NCBI GenBank assembly: GCA_022818135.1
Contig: JAFMSR010000007.1
Location: 23,997,846-24,061,845, forward strand
Length of the DNA stretch: 64,000 nucleotides
Direction: 5' to 3'
From: Saxidomus purpurata
Lineage: Eukaryota > Mollusca > Bivalvia > Venerida > Veneridae
In this document: positions 29,616 through 43,100 of the stretch, piece after piece
How the letters are laid out: each line of letters starts with the position of its first letter
Numbering within the stretch: the first letter of the stretch is position 1
Translations under genes and position numbers: made by a program
The notes under the pieces: model-generated
Database searches by the model: none
What the model was told of the DNA's origin: nothing
Seen by the model: the letters and a program-made list of their open reading frames with translations, nothing else

Positions 29616-32170
29616 CCCAAAGGTTCTATGGGGCATAATAACAATTTTAAAACAATTCATACTCTGAGAGGAATACCGTGAAATTATTAGTAATCAGTCA
29701 TAATAATTAGCAACCAAATCATAACGAATATTATGTTACAAAGGTACATTGTTAATAAATCATAACTTTCCGTTTGTTTCTAGTATAGGATTGCATAGGT
29801 TTTGAATTATTTATATTTCATGTTATACTAGTCCATACTCTCTAACCTTTGTTTGAAATAATTTGTTCTCAGTTTAATTTACAGAACTGGGTATTTGATT
29901 CCAAGCTTAGATTATGTGACTTGTTCTCTTAAATAGTTAATAAATTATTCATATACGCTGGTGCGCGAAGTATTTATTTTTATGTACACAAGCAATACAA
30001 TGTGATAACGACAATGATTGTCACTAAAACGGTATCCACATTACAAACACAACGGTTCTGTTTTGAATTTTCCTAGTTCCACTAGTAGGCCAAAGTTGTG
30101 AGAATCTCAATCACTACAGGAATCTTTTAGACCAGTAGGTTCAAGACAAAGGTATGATTCATTTGAAATGATGGTCCATACACAAGTCGCATCTATAAAG
30201 CTTACCTACGTAACATTCCTCTTAAGCGTAGCAATGTGTTCCTTTGTTTGTGAGTATGCTTTCGCCAGTAAAACAGAAATATTAATAAGTTACATGTATT
30301 TTAAAGTAAACTTTCTGTTAGCAATTTCACGAAGCAAACAAAGCAACGCAGACCTTATTTACTTGCTCCGATGACAACGACACATCGCTCGAGAACCCTT
30401 CTGACAAAGGTAAGAAAGTATATGCGAATAGATATAGAAGACATTATGTTAAAATCATATTTGATTGAGTGATAGATGCGTCTTTATAAAATGATAGCAG
30501 CTTTTTTTTATTGAATTTTGTTGTGCAATTCATGTGAGAGGATGGAGCATTCAATAATAGATAAGGCAACACGCATCTCTTAAAACTTTAAATTAATAAT
30601 AGAAACAATTACATTTGTATTTATATCCCGTGAGAGCTAAACTCCGACAATTCAGATGCCGTCCAGTCACGAAATAGGACCAGTCATTCAATGCCGATGT
30701 AAAGCCGCTAGAACTGGACTGCTGACTTGAACCTCTATCTTGCACCAGACATTTTTAGAAACTTGAATTGCTATTATAACAACATACATGCGCTACAACT
30801 CCAACAGAACACTATTATGTCGAAGAGCTTAAAATGGGTCTAGAAACAATGCAATGTATAATACAAGTTATAGCCTAATATTAGTTTTAAAGTAGTTTGT
30901 TTCATTTTATTCGGTTTGGCTTTTAGGTATACATACCAGAGAATAATTAATTTTACAGTAAGCGTTTTCAATAACCATGACATTCAATACAGGTAAACTT
31001 CAATTATAACGAGTAGGAAATTCAATATAAATTATAAAAAGATTAACTAATTTAGTATGCTGTTAATATATCCCTTGATCAAGAAAAAATTGAACGGTGT
31101 TGCAGGAGCATGTTTAATTTAGTGAATCAAGCGTACATAATGAATCATGATGAAAAGTTTTTAATTCCGTTGCTGTTTTCTGATGCAATGGGTTTGTTGA
31201 ACGTCATCAGCTTAAAGGACTCCAATAATTAGATGTTATTACAGAAAACTTCGTATATATAGACTTTGAATATAGCGAAGAACCGGGTATAAGGTATACA
31301 CATTTATCTGGGCCCGATTTCTTTCCTTTTTTGTCTGCCCTAACAATGCTTTATTGATATAACGAACTCAGGATATAAGGAGCAAATTTAAATGTTACCA
31401 AGGTGTTCGTTATATACATAGTTTACTGTGTTTCTTTCCTTAAAACCTATCAAATAAATTTACATACTGTTGGTGTTCGTAGAAATAAAACAATGTTCAA
31501 ACGTCATTTACGAGCTATAGCAATCGAAGTATAATTAGTTGTGGACCTGAATATAATTTCTTTCAGTTTGTGTACATCTTGTTTAAAGAATCTGCGGCTT
31601 TAACAGTTTAGCAGTCCCGTACCCTTACAGTGCTTCATAATATAGTATAGCACTTGCATATCCCTCCTCCCCGTTATAACTCCTTTGTACATGACTTCTA
31701 CAAGCTTTTGTATTTTAAACATATGCCAAAAAATTAAAAAGTAAAACTTAACATGTGTCAAATGAGATTACTCTTACTGAAGTTAAGTGAGCCACAAAAC
31801 TCATACCAGTCCCGTGTTATCTAGCATATTTTGTTTAAAAAAATGTGATAATTCGTCAAAATTCAAGAAATAAAATTAGCGCACAACTCTACATGTACAA
31901 TGTAACAATAATTTTTCTATTTATTTGTGTTAAAAAAACTTTTGACGTGAAGTTTTGATGCAAATATTTGGAAAATAAGAACTTTCTTTAAAAAGAAGAT
32001 GGCCGGTGCAACTTTGAGTGTATAAAATAGATGGGTAGCTAGATTTCATAAATCCCTGTCAAGTTTTATTTTTTAAAAGGCGCCAACTGTCCAGCTAAGG
32101 TTGTAGATCTTAAGAAGAGTGTCAACCAAGTTAGACAAGCATCTTTTCGTGGTGCTACATTGTATATGGA
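29616..32170. other. Non-coding stretch with one weak candidate exon
   Basis: Apart from the 30168-30250 candidate listed separately, I see no gene, RNA or repeat family here. AT-rich sequence with no frame of interest. Confidence 0.45.
30168..30250 (+). CDS. Possible first exon encoding a signal peptide (weak)
   Basis: From ATG at 30168 the frame reads MMVHTQVASIKL then YVTFLLSVAMCSFV, which looks like a secretory signal peptide. It is followed by a consensus donor (TTTGTTT then GTGAGT). A further splice-flanked open segment starts after ACGCAG near 30352 (TLFTCSDDNDTSLENPSDK) and ends at a strong donor AAAG/GTAAGA near 30410. No homology or downstream exons were recognised, so this may be chance. 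Confidence 0.25.
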
Positions 32171-32179
32171 CATTGTGAT

Positions 32180-33560
32180 TTTTTGGCTTTGAGCTCATTC
32201 CGTGTGAGACGTTTTTCTATTATCTCCTCTGGACCTTTGTTTCCTCCCTCATTTTCCTCTTTTCGTGTCACTCTCTCCTGGTTTCTGCTGATAGAGGTGT
32301 TACTTAGATCTTCAAAATTGCCATCGAATCTGTTTGCTGCCTGTTTTCCTATCAGCAGGGGTTTATTATCTTCCAGAGTTGTTTTGCCCCTGTTAATTAC
32401 TTCTTCATAATTTAACTTTTTGGTGAGCTTTAATTGTGCTATTCTTTTCCAGGTTAGGGATGCAGTGTTCTTTTTCAGCTTTTCCGGTTAATCTGGGGTT
32501 TGGCTTTTCGGAATTCGGTAATTAGCTTGTTGAAGCTTGATATTGTATGTGGCCTTTCTCCTGGCTTCTGATAACTGATCCTAAATATCTTCCAGATCAT
32601 CACTCCTGTATGATTTCTAGTTTCGACTAGACCCTCGAGGAATGCACTTATGTGCAGCTTTTCGAATGGCTGCATTGAAGTCTTTGATGACTTGATTGAT
32701 GTCTCTGCCATCTATTTGAATATTTCTGGAGAGGTCATCAGTAAGATACTCCATTTCGCCTGCTTGTAGTTCCATCGAGGGAAACTTGGCTCTAGTTTTG
32801 AACTGCATGGTGAGGTAAACAGAGCGATGTAAACTTCCCCTAATGTGTTCATCTGCTTCCCTTGTGACATCATTGTGTATATCTACTCTGCTGGAGCCAT
32901 GGTAGCAGTAAAATGGGTATGCCAGCTTTCATAGTAGATTGTTTGTTGATCATCAGGGTCATTGATCAGTTTGTGTTCTTCTTGCCATGCTTCAACCTCT
33001 TCTCGGCGTTTGTATGTGTTGTTATATTGCCAACTCTGAGAGTGGCTACTAAAATCATCAATGAAAAGAATGTTGAAGTTCTTAATATTGATTAGAATAA
33101 AAGACAGACGTTTGGCATTCATGGAGTACAGGTTGACAATAATTATCACTTTGTCGCTAAGTTTCAGACTCAAACCTGTTATTCGGAGTCGTCCATGTGC
33201 ATTCTAGTTCGCATTGCATCAATATTGTTTCTTACCAGTTTAAAGATTGATTCCTTCCTTTGCACATTCTAACCCGCTGAGACGGATACACTGACAGCTC
33301 TTGTCCTATAAGGATACTGCCTTTGTACGGTGAGTATCTTGAATGCAGATTTAGATGTCCTTTTCATACAGGATCTTTTCTAACTATGGTTTCTTACTAA
33401 AGAGTCCTGCGTTCCAATCCATAACATTTGCTTTGGCTTCGGCCGTGTCGTTGTGAAGCCAGTAGACTTCCTTCCGCGCCTCCTGGCTTTAAGTCGAGGT
33501 GAGTGACCTCCAGTAGTTTGGGATGGACTGTATCTACGCTGCGTCACCCTGGCGGAACCC
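32180..33560 (-). pseudogene. Non-LTR retrotransposon endonuclease fragment
   Basis: The minus strand carries a degraded apurinic-endonuclease domain. LSDKVIIIVNLYSMNAKRLS, then NILFIDDFSSHSQSW (intact elements read GDFNxHxxxW), EEVEAWQEEHKLINDPDDQ and YYESWHTHFTATM come from 33173 to 32883. After a frame change come MEYLTDDLSRNIQIDGRDIN and AAIRKAAHKCIPRG. The GDF-to-DDF change and several frameshifts show it is dead. No RT follows. Confidence 0.7.
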
Positions 33561-35280
33561 CAAAGATTTAATACCAATGTGCTCTAGTTGATTGTGCAGA
33601 TACCGTATTTTGGGGAATGCATTACTTAGTTTCTAGTTTAAACACCGTTCCTTGAAACACAGGAGGTGCCACGAAAGGACACTGCATATGGGTTGGCCAC
33701 GGAAATACTATGTACTGACATAGGAGATTAACGCATTCGGTGTTCATATACGTCCAAGGCTATCCAGCGACAAAGTCTGAAAGAAAGAGGTCACACGCAT
33801 GTCTATTAGATACATACATGTATGAAACGTCTGGTTTAAAGCACAAAATTAAGGTCATTGTCATATTAAAGGACAACTTTAGTGGGTCAAACTAAGCAAA
33901 ACGTGTATGTTTTGTATGTTTGTTTAGTTAACTATTTCGAATCATGCTGGTTTATCATATTTTCAATCACTACATACCGATTGTATAACTGGCATTCCCT
34001 ATTGTATCTGTGATGAAATCTAATTCCTATGACCCATCATTATCTTATTCCACCAGTTGGGACAACAACTTTACTTTAAACGGAAAAACCACCTAAAAGA
34101 GGGAACATTAGTATCATAATCATCGGGAATAGATTTAATCAGTTAACCAAATACAACATCCGCCGACAGCCAAACCCGTGCATCAGGTTCAACAGGGATC
34201 ACAGCTGTGCATGTTATAGAAATATGTTCATCACAGTAAAATGAAAATGTGAGTGCAAAGTGTTGGTACTCTTAAGTTTTTGGAAACTGACTGTTCCAGT
34301 GCAGCAAGGCATTTATCCCCTGAAGAGGCTTTGTCTATATACAGTGAACCATGTCTCTTAGTTGCAGATTTATTTTTGTATAGATCTTTCTTTTGTCGTG
34401 TTCTGTTTTATAGTGTGAATGAATTACTTTCCTTATTTAATTGTTTGAGGTCTTGGTTTCAATTTCAAAGTTAAACAATCATTTTTTCCTAATAGGTGAT
34501 TTTCATAATAGATCTATAGGTTAAATGTTTTTCATTAATGTTTATGTTTCATTCCACTCTTTTAGGAAAGATTTTGTCCTTTAAATCTGAACAATTGTCC
34601 TACCTGGTTAATGTACTCAATGGGGGTATTTCAGATAGTAGATTACCTTCCCCCGTGAAGTATCAGTTTGCCCTCATGCATTACATTTTCACTATAAAAA
34701 GGAATCGCATTTCACATAAAAGTAAACTAATGGTACTTAAAGGTTGTTATTTTTTCCTTAAAGACAGTTGAAAAGGAATGTTAGATATGTGGCCACAAGG
34801 GGCTAGATAAGCAGTGCATTCACAGAAGCGGTCTTAGATAATTATTATGATCAATTTACCTATTATGTATAATATTGTCATTGAAAGTTAAGTCATTGTA
34901 GTAAATATTAAATTTTCTTTAAATTAAGATTATACCCCCCTCCCCCGTCATCAGGATGTTTTTACCGAATAACTTGTGCAACTTTCCCGGTAATGTGTAC
35001 TACATATCTCAATTGTATGAATGAAAATAAAATTTATGTTACGTCCCATTCTTGCTTCTGATACTATTTTTATAAGTATCGTATTTTACTTATCATAGTC
35101 ATTTTTACCTGTCTTTATGAAACATTATTGTACACCAATTTGGTGGTATTAGTGAGCTGAATGTGCAAGATTTCATTAAACGCACGACTTTCACTTGAAG
35201 AGACTACCTAGTGGTACTAGCAGTTTCCAGGAGTTTACCATAATCTCTCAGCAGTAACATGCCCTTTACATAGTCAAGTA
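33561..35280. other. Non-coding stretch, no gene recognised
   Basis: Open frames at 34253-34474 and 34538-34771 look slightly more protein-like than average, but I recognise no family and no exon chain. A short C-run occurs near 34935. Confidence 0.4.
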
Positions 35281-35289
35281 ACTGGGGAA

Positions 35290-35345
35290 CCGCAGCTCGC
35301 AAGATCGGATGGTACCGGGTTCGATTCCCACAAGTGCCACAGCTG
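35290..35345 (+). mobile_element. Possible tRNA-like SINE remnant (B box only)
   Basis: GTACCGGGTTCGATTCCCAC contains a perfect B box (GGTTCGATTCC). The preceding GGGGAACCGCAGCTCGCAAG has no good A box. It may be the head of a decayed SINE. Confidence 0.35.
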
Positions 35346-35609
35346 ATATCTTTAATATATGAAAGCATATTTTTGCGAAGAAAAAAAACTATTTTCGGAG
35401 TTCAGCTATACCGCTAAATAACAAGTCATTTGACTGATTTTCGATTTCTACAATCAATATGCTGCTGTAAACAGAACCAACTAGGGAGCAAAACTGTTAA
35501 ACGCTTTCGTTTTTTAAAAAGATACGAAAACGTACTTAAGAGCAAACATTTCTTTTTCATTTCTCATTTACATTCTTAGATTAGTATATACATTTTGTAT
35601 ATATACTTT

Positions 35610-35725
35610 TTATATATTCTCGATTGCGCAACAATTTCTTACAACTTAGATTAATCGCTCTCGAGACTAATTCCAGATGGAATCAACCTCAAAGAGAGAG
35701 GTGCAATGTTGAATGCAGAAAAATC
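35610..35725 (-). mobile_element. SINE body fragment
   Basis: CTCGATTGCGCAACAATTTC, then ACTTAGATTAATCGCTCTCG and GAGAGAGGTGCAATG align with 50052-50160, the body of the SINE whose tRNA head is at about 50210-50290. The head is missing here. The plus-strand frame 35624-35815 is incidental. Confidence 0.6.
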
Positions 35726-35901
35726 TTGAAAGAAGCCGTTAGTAAAATATCATTTTTCAAAACAACTTTATTTTGTTATTTTTTAAATAACTTTTTCTTT
35801 TGTGCGAACAATTAAATGCAGTTGACGTGTTACCTGGTTCAATGTTTTCCTAGTAAATTGATATGTGCGTCTGTTATACATAAAAGGCATATTTAACGCA
35901 C

Positions 35902-35985
35902 AAGTAAATGGTATGACTAAAAGCCATTGAGAAGGTAAACAAATATGTTGAGGAAAATCTAAACGAGTAATTTGAGGAAAAATGT
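35902..35985 (+). repeat. 84-bp near-identical direct repeat, copy 1
   Basis: From AAGTAAATGGTATGACTAAA to GAGGAAAAATGT it matches 39471-39554 with two substitutions. Flanking sequences differ. Confidence 0.9.
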
Positions 35986-37378
35986 CATACAATTGTGGTT
36001 TGCTATCAAATGGGGTATTAGGTACAATATAACAGAAATGTTTGTGTTTTAAAATTACTCGCCTACAGTTTCTGTTAAAAAATTACATTTCTTCAAAATG
36101 ATATACATGTATCTTAAACATAAAAAGGACATTGCGTGGTCTAAAGGTATATCACCAGGAACATTGTTCTTAACCCTTGACCTAAACATTTGTCTTAAAT
36201 TCTACAGTGTAGGGCACTTAAATCGAAATCCTGGGGATATAATGACTTATTTTGCTATTTCCAAAATTCGTTGTACAGATAAAGCGAAATTAGGCTAACA
36301 TGCTTGGAAACAGCGTATTTCCTTTTACCCATATCATAAATCAGATATGTACTCATCATTACGATGTAATCTTTTATAAATAATAATAGAGAAGTTATAG
36401 CACTTTTATTTTGCTAAGAAAACATATAATCAAGCAAATAAACATAAAAAAGACCTTGGAATTATTTCGTTTTGTTATAGATGATTTTTCGCTATGGTCG
36501 AAATTGTTTTCAGCATGTGAGGCTATATTGCAATTAAGAAGAATTCAGTCGGAAAAACATTTTACTAAACTGTATCGAGTTTTTGCAATATCCTATTTTG
36601 CTATATCCGAGTTCACTATAGGTAAGCACCATTTTACAGTGATACAGTTTGACGATGTTGACGGTTTTGTAAGCAAATTTAAAAAATGTCCCCAGCTGAC
36701 CTTGATCATGCCTTTTTATCCATGCTTCTGTCTTTTTGAGCAATATTACTCAATAAACGATTTAGGGTTGTCGTGGCCATCTTTTTCAAATATGAAAACC
36801 GTCCACCAAGTTTAGATGATATCATGTCCATAACTGTTTCACTGCTGCTACTCATTTTGATTTAGATGCGTATGGCTTCAAGACATATCTTAATCTGGGC
36901 GTGGTACAAGGGACTTATTGCACCAGAGCAGAAAATAATATGTGCTATTCAAATTATCAATTTGTTTTATATCACTGAAGAACAGACAATGTCGACTGTG
37001 CTTAAACTATGCCTTTTATCGGGTATCGGTAACCACAGGAAATCTACTTGAATAACCAATTATTCTAACAGTGTAAATTCCTGTTATAGGCGATTGTGAC
37101 ACCGAAACGAAACTGCTGACTATAAATAAAGGTGTTTTATTATTTGTTTGTTGAGTTCCGAAATATTTTGTTTTCATTTATTTCCTACATTAATATAGAA
37201 GCAGTCTGAGTACGTACCACTGCTCAAAAATTACAAACGTGGTGTTAAATGCACGTATTCTCGCGGAAATTGATGCTCTGCAAGAATTAATGAATAGATT
37301 TAAGTAACCATAAGGTGGATTTACAAAATAAGGTAAGGTTTTGCACAAATTGCAATAAGTCAAGTTTTAATTGCATTA

Positions 37379-37380
<2 letters not shown>
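35986..37380. other. Non-coding stretch, one 134-codon frame of unknown status
   Basis: The frame 36411-36815 is the longest non-repeat frame here (134 codons, hydrophobic and aromatic-rich). I recognise no family, signal peptide or exon neighbours, and the composition fits AT-rich chance translation. Nothing else noted. Confidence 0.4.

Positions 37381-37450
<70 letters not shown>
37381..37450 (+). repeat. (TTA)n microsatellite, about 23 copies
   Basis: A pure TTA/ATT triplet run. It directly abuts the 3' end of the minus-strand LINE at 37451-38860 and is probably its microsatellite tail. Confidence 0.95.
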
Positions 37451-37451
<1 letters not shown>

Positions 37452-38860
37452 CCAGATTTATTGAGCGCCCTTTTCATATGAAATACGTTCATACGTTCAA
37501 GGGCGCTTTACAATTAAACATGTGACATATCGCAGATATTTGGAAACTCAAATGACATTTGCAATCATAAGCACAACTTCAAGTGAAACTCAAGTCTTGC
37601 AAAACACACACATAGAATGTCATAACCCTTAAAATGTGAGATCATTCGTTAGCGACGAATGACTTGCCGTAGTTCTGTATCATAAAAAATAACAAAAGCA
37701 TATCTATTATGGGTAGAAACAGTCACAGTTGGTATCTATGCGTTGTAGAAAATGTTGAAAAGGTGTGTTTTGAGAGCTCTTTTGAATGAATTTAGTGATG
37801 AATCTTTTCTGTGATTGTCAGGGAGAGAATTCCATAGTTTTGCGGCAGCAGCTTTGAAACTTCTATCACCGTAGGAGATCTCGTTGGTCTCGTTCACTTG
37901 ATTCTACTTTCTCTGAGTAATAATCAATTCTTGCCTTTTTTAACATTTTGTTAACGATTGCGCATTGGTTCCTATACATTTCGTGGTCAACGGTGATTCT
38001 TGAAATCTGCCATTTACGTTCTAGTTTACGCTTCAAATGTTTGGCATCGTGGAGCTCCTCTGTGAACCAGGGACAGGATGGTCTTAATGTGATGGTTTTT
38101 GAACACAAAGGCGCATGATTGTCAATTAAAGCTGAAAGTTCACTATTGTATGCTGAGACAAGAGTTTCTGCATCTGATGTACTCTGTGACAAATTCAAAA
38201 GGTCGGATGATAGAATATCAGCTTTGAAAGAATCAACGTCTATCGAACGGAGTTTCCTGTATGTCACAGTTTTCTTTACCGGAGGGGGTTTCGCGGCAAG
38301 TGCCTTGAACATTACGGCGAAATGGCCCTTAGCTATTTTTCAAGAGCTATCTGATGATCCAGGATCAGTCACTACTACTGCCGATACTGTGTTATCCATG
38401 TCTCTGGTGATGACCACGTCCAAGGTATGACCGTGGACGTGGGTGGACCCTTTCACATGTTGATACATGCCACAAAATTGTGACACACTGTTAAATCTGA
38501 TGGTGTCACGATCAGAAAGAATGTCCAAATGAAAATTCAGATCGCCAGTAATAATGATATTGTTGTCAACTGCAGCAAATCTGGCCATTCGGTATCCAGA
38601 AAATCATTTGCATTCAAACCATTTTTCTTTGATGGAGGAGGTCTGTACATAACGGCCATGAGCAATTTGTAGTTGTTGATACTTACATTACACTCAATAT
38701 GTTCAAATGTTGAAAATGTTTTGTCACTAGTTGAAGAGACTGTTTTTACATCTATCACCGATCTATAGATCAGGGCCACCCCACCTCCCCGCTTACTACC
38801 TGGGCGTGGCGCATGCTTGATTTTGTACCCATTACATACATTTGATTTAAACAATATCCA
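37381..38860 (-). pseudogene. Internally deleted non-LTR retrotransposon (endonuclease joined to 3' end)
   Basis: On the minus strand from 38860: APRPGSKRGGGVALIYRS, MAVMYRPPPSK, then after a frameshift NNIIITGDLNFHLDILSD (GDLNFH is the endonuclease catalytic motif), HTLDVVITRD and the connector up to RIDYYSEKVESSERD. At about 37,870-37,890 this joins directly to a segment reading GDRSFKAAAAKLWNSLPDN and SSLNSFKRALKTHLF, the typical C-terminus of LINE ORF2, followed by a 3' UTR and (TTA)n tail. The whole RT domain is absent, so it is an internal deletion as well as a 5' truncation. Likely CR1/L2/jockey group. Confidence 0.8.
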
Positions 38861-38959
38861 AATAATGTGAGCTTAAGTGTAGTGATAAACTAATTTTCGC
38901 ATGTATATAGGTGCAATAAATTATAAATAGAGACGTACTTCAAAGAGGAGATGATATAT

Positions 38960-39060
38960 AGGAATGGTCTTTGTCCGCCCTCCCGCCCGTCCGTCAATCC
39001 GTCATTTCGAAAATACTTAGGACACATTTAATTTAGTGGTTAGTGTTTGCATGAAACTTA
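38960..39060. repeat. Dispersed-repeat fragment with CCGTCCGTC motif
   Basis: GTCCGCCCTCCCGCCCGTCC and ATACTTAGGACACATTTAAT resemble the CCGT-rich ends of the pearl-like families in this window. Only the end is present. Confidence 0.4.
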
Positions 39061-39470
39061 CCCTCTGACGATTGTTCGAGTTCATTACTCCACAGCTTGG
39101 TTTAACTTGTATTTAAATGGATGTCCTCACAGTGTGCCTCTTGTAACTCCGACCTCCATCAGTCAGCAAAATTTTATCCCAAACTCCTTGTAGGGTTTCG
39201 TAGCCTTTGGTCAAAGATTCACATTTTAAAATGCAAAGGCAGCAGCATCGTATTTAAGTTCACAACCTCAGATCAAGTGTTCAAACCTAACATATTGTGC
39301 CCACTCTATATCTTCTAAATGCCTTAAAGGTCATTCCTATAGCTTGGGGCTAATGCTCATAGAAAAGACACGTATACTCCATATTCCAACCTTGCCGGCT
39401 CAAAATCACTGCGGTTCTATGGCCTTTTGTGTCAACTTTATACTCTGTGAACCCTAAAAGATGTCTATGA

Positions 39471-39554
39471 AAGTAAATGGTGTGACTAAAAGCCATTGAG
39501 AAGGTCAACAAATATGTTGAGGAAAATCTAAACGAGTAATTTGAGGAAAAATGT
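39471..39554 (+). repeat. 84-bp near-identical direct repeat, copy 2
   Basis: Partner of 35902-35985 with two substitutions. It lies 3.57 kb downstream, beyond the deleted LINE. Confidence 0.9.
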
Positions 39555-40055
39555 TCAGGTAATCTACACTAAAGTAATCATTTTAACATAACTTCGTGCA
39601 GGGTCTCTTTAAAAAATGCAAACAGTTTGTCTCCACGGAACCAGTTTGTATATAAGTGAGTTTCACGAGAATCTGAAAAAAAGCAAAACGATTTCATGGT
39701 TATGTCATTTAATTTTAAGAATGATTTTTTATACTTGCGCATCAAGTTTAAGACTTCATTAAATAAGCATAAACATTTTTTTCAACATTTAAATACTTTT
39801 ACAACCAATCCTACAAAAGACGCCTAAGACAACGGATTTTCTTAATTACCTTTGTATTCAAAGTCTTTTAGGAAGCCATTGACAAAAAGTAGAGACATCG
39901 TTTCGAATAGCAGTTCCTAACCCCGAGAACTCCAATTCCTATTTTTTATATCTAAGAACCCATAATTATATTTCTTGTTCAATTTATTGTTTTGAAACCG
40001 AAAGTGTAATCATCGTTTTCATACGACTACAATGTACTGTATATTTTAAATTCAG

Positions 40056-40193
40056 ATGAAGTGCTCTAAGATGAGGACTCTTGCAATATTGCATTGGCTG
40101 CCACTCTTGTGTTGTGGTGAGCTTCTGAATATATCACTCGAATTATCAAACAATTCCATTAAAAGCATCAACGACTGTGAAAGGAAAGCAACG
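40056..40193 (+). CDS. Tyrosinase exon 1: signal peptide and N-terminus
   Basis: MKCSKMRTLAILHWLPLLCC is a secretory signal, followed by a region with NIS and NNS sites and NDCERKAT. The donor is ACG/GTATGT, phase 0. A TTTAAATTCAG acceptor-like site sits exactly before the ATG. Confidence 0.85.
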
Positions 40194-43100
40194 GTATGTG
40201 CATATTTACATTTTATTAGCGTAGTCATAGTGCTGATTTCCCTTTATCATGTCCTGTGTCTATTTGTCCTCCTTGTTGTTTACAAATGCAATGTACAATG
40301 TTATATCTAAATATAAACGGATCTTATGGGAGAACATCACAACTAACTATTAACTTTGCTATTTATTACAGAATCATTCAGTAGATGCTCAAATGGCGCA
40401 GCTTGCATGCATTTCCGAATACTATTCTAATATTGGACCGGAAAATTTGACAGACTCGGAGTGGGACTTCATTCATCAGGCGGAGAAAATCAGGTAGTGA
40501 ATAACTCCGAACATGTGTCCAGGGGCATGGTTTTCTATAATATATTGCTTTCAGATAGAGCAAAAAGAAAAACTACGACCTTGATTTGGCAAATTAAAAG
40601 ATGATTCAGTCTGCTAGATATACAAAAATGTCACAGTTCCATTAAGTTTAAGACTTACAAGGTAACGAAATTGAACTTAGTAATAAGTAAATAATGCACA
40701 TATATGTACATGTAAAAGATTTTACATGCACGGATCAGTTGGTCATTTTTTAAAATTATCTGCTAGAATGACGTACCTACATTTTTACATTCTTAAATAC
40801 ACACAATGTATTACATAAATATGCATACAAAATAATTTTCAATATCATTGAACAACCCTGCGATATATTTAAAACATGCATTTGCGATTGAGAAGCAACT
40901 TTAGGAATGTTTCTTTACATAAAAAGTCAATTTCCCAGTAAGACATTATGCTTGTTAATAACAATGCCACGTGTAATAGCAATACCTGGAGTAAGCATTG
41001 ACTTTTAAGAAAGACATTCACCTCAAATAAAAGTTAGTATTACATGTAAAAAGGTTACAACTGAAAAGCAAACGTCGTATGATTCTGCTTAACAGTCTTA
41101 TTCATATAGAATGTTAAGCAAACAACTAATTTGGCTGTTTTATTCAAAACTGATTATCCTCCTATTTTAGGTCACCTGACACGGAGTCCGTCGCCGTGTG
41201 TTGTCAATGTTTTCATTAAACATCTCCTTTAAACCTATTTAGGCAATCTTAATGAGCTTTACAGTGATGTTTTATGCATAAAGCTCGACCAAAGTTTTTT
41301 CAACAAATTGATTCCGTGCAGATATCTAATTTCGTAGAAACTATCTATCAAATTTTTTGAAAGCTTGTCCTAGGGTTCAAAATTGACCTTTTCACGGCGT
41401 CACTTATTTAATGTAGATATGTATAAAGACATACTTGTTGTCCAGCATTTGCTTAAGGCAAAAGCGGGTTTCCGAATATACTATGTGTGCAAATACCCAT
41501 TTAATGGATAAATCAATTTCAGACTAAACTCATTGCTACACTTGACGTATTCATTTGATTTGGAACTTCAAATCTTAACAAGGCTAAATACGCATTGCTG
41601 AATACAATGACCAGACTAAAAAAGCTTAGCAAAATGATCCAATATGAGTGTACATACTGTAGCACAGAAGTACTCAGTATTAGCCATACATCATGCCGAG
41701 GCGTCAACATATTCTTATCGTATATATTTGAGTATTAGCCCCCCCCCCCCTCCACCCCCTCCCCCACCCTTCTTTTGAATTGTAAGCTTTTACTAATATA
41801 AATACAAGTCTTCGTGAATAGACGTTTATCAAAAGGCTCTAATGATGGCGGTAGCAGAAATTTTGTAAGGAACAAACAAAACATAACATTTGAAATCTCT
41901 TAACGTAATTCTTGAATTAGACTGTTAAAAGTATGTTGAGATTGAGAAGTGTTTTCCTCTTAAAGTCATTTTCATTAAAGAAAAATATTTCTATCAAAAA
42001 TTTGTCTCAACCAAAGCTCATCTCAAGTTAAAGTCAATAGTAGGAGAAATTGTGAAGATTTTATAAAATGTTCAGAAAAGGCACGCGTTATGCCTCTATA
42101 GACTGATGCCAGTCGACTCTTGAATGGTTGCCCATTATAATATGCTGCAAGCACATTGAAAAGTATCATTAAACATGTTTATGTGGTATGTTTAGTCATG
42201 CATTGCTTTTAACGCACTTACAGGCTGCTTTAAACAGATCTGTCGTATCACTATAGTGCAAAAAGCTTAACATTTACTAGATAATACTCTCTCTAAATAA
42301 TTTTAATACATTGTATGTGGAAACATTAATTTTAAAAAAACACACCCCTAGAATGTAGTTTTCTTTAAAGCAGGTATAATTTAAAAATAGCAGATAAAAT
42401 AATCGCTTTTCGATTAGACATGTCTTTAAATTGTAGGTTTAGAACGGCATTTTTCATGAATTTCAATATTTGATATATTGATTTCAGTTTCGGAATATTA
42501 CCTCCACCGTCAGGATTCCGAACCCGTCGTGAATTGCGAACACTGTCTGACACTGAATGGAAGGATTTCACCGATGTTATCATCAGCATGTACGAGGTAC
42601 GTAGCATGCCAAATTTTTAAATCTTATATCAATATGCACTGTCCGGTTCATTTCCTTCTTAACCAACTATATTTCTGTGCCAACAGATACCTGTATCAAT
42701 GCAACAGTATCTTAGTCCCTTTATCAAGTCCCCGAAGTTCCTTACAGTATGAAACTTAAATCTTAAAAAGTATTTATCTTCTTAGAATTGAAGCATTCCC
42801 AAGATAGGTATTACGGTATAACAAAATAGATAGATATACTAATGATTATGCTTGAGAATCCAAGAAATTACAACCTAAGCTTATTACAAACTGCCAGTCA
42901 GTGTTACCATGATTGTCGTGTTGACATGTTCTTTATTTTTGGAAACTATCTGGCAAATGCTAAAGGTGTTCCAACAAACAAAAAATTAAAGAAGCTGTGC
43001 CATACGTGCTCCATATGAGCATAAAAACAAAAATAATATCAAACAGGGAATGCCACGTACCAAAAACGCAGCCTCCCCAAAAAACGAACCCCACAGCACC

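Noticed and set aside
36411..36815. 134-codon plus-strand frame as a gene
   Set aside because: No recognised family, no signal peptide, no exon partners; overlapped by another chance frame on the opposite strand.
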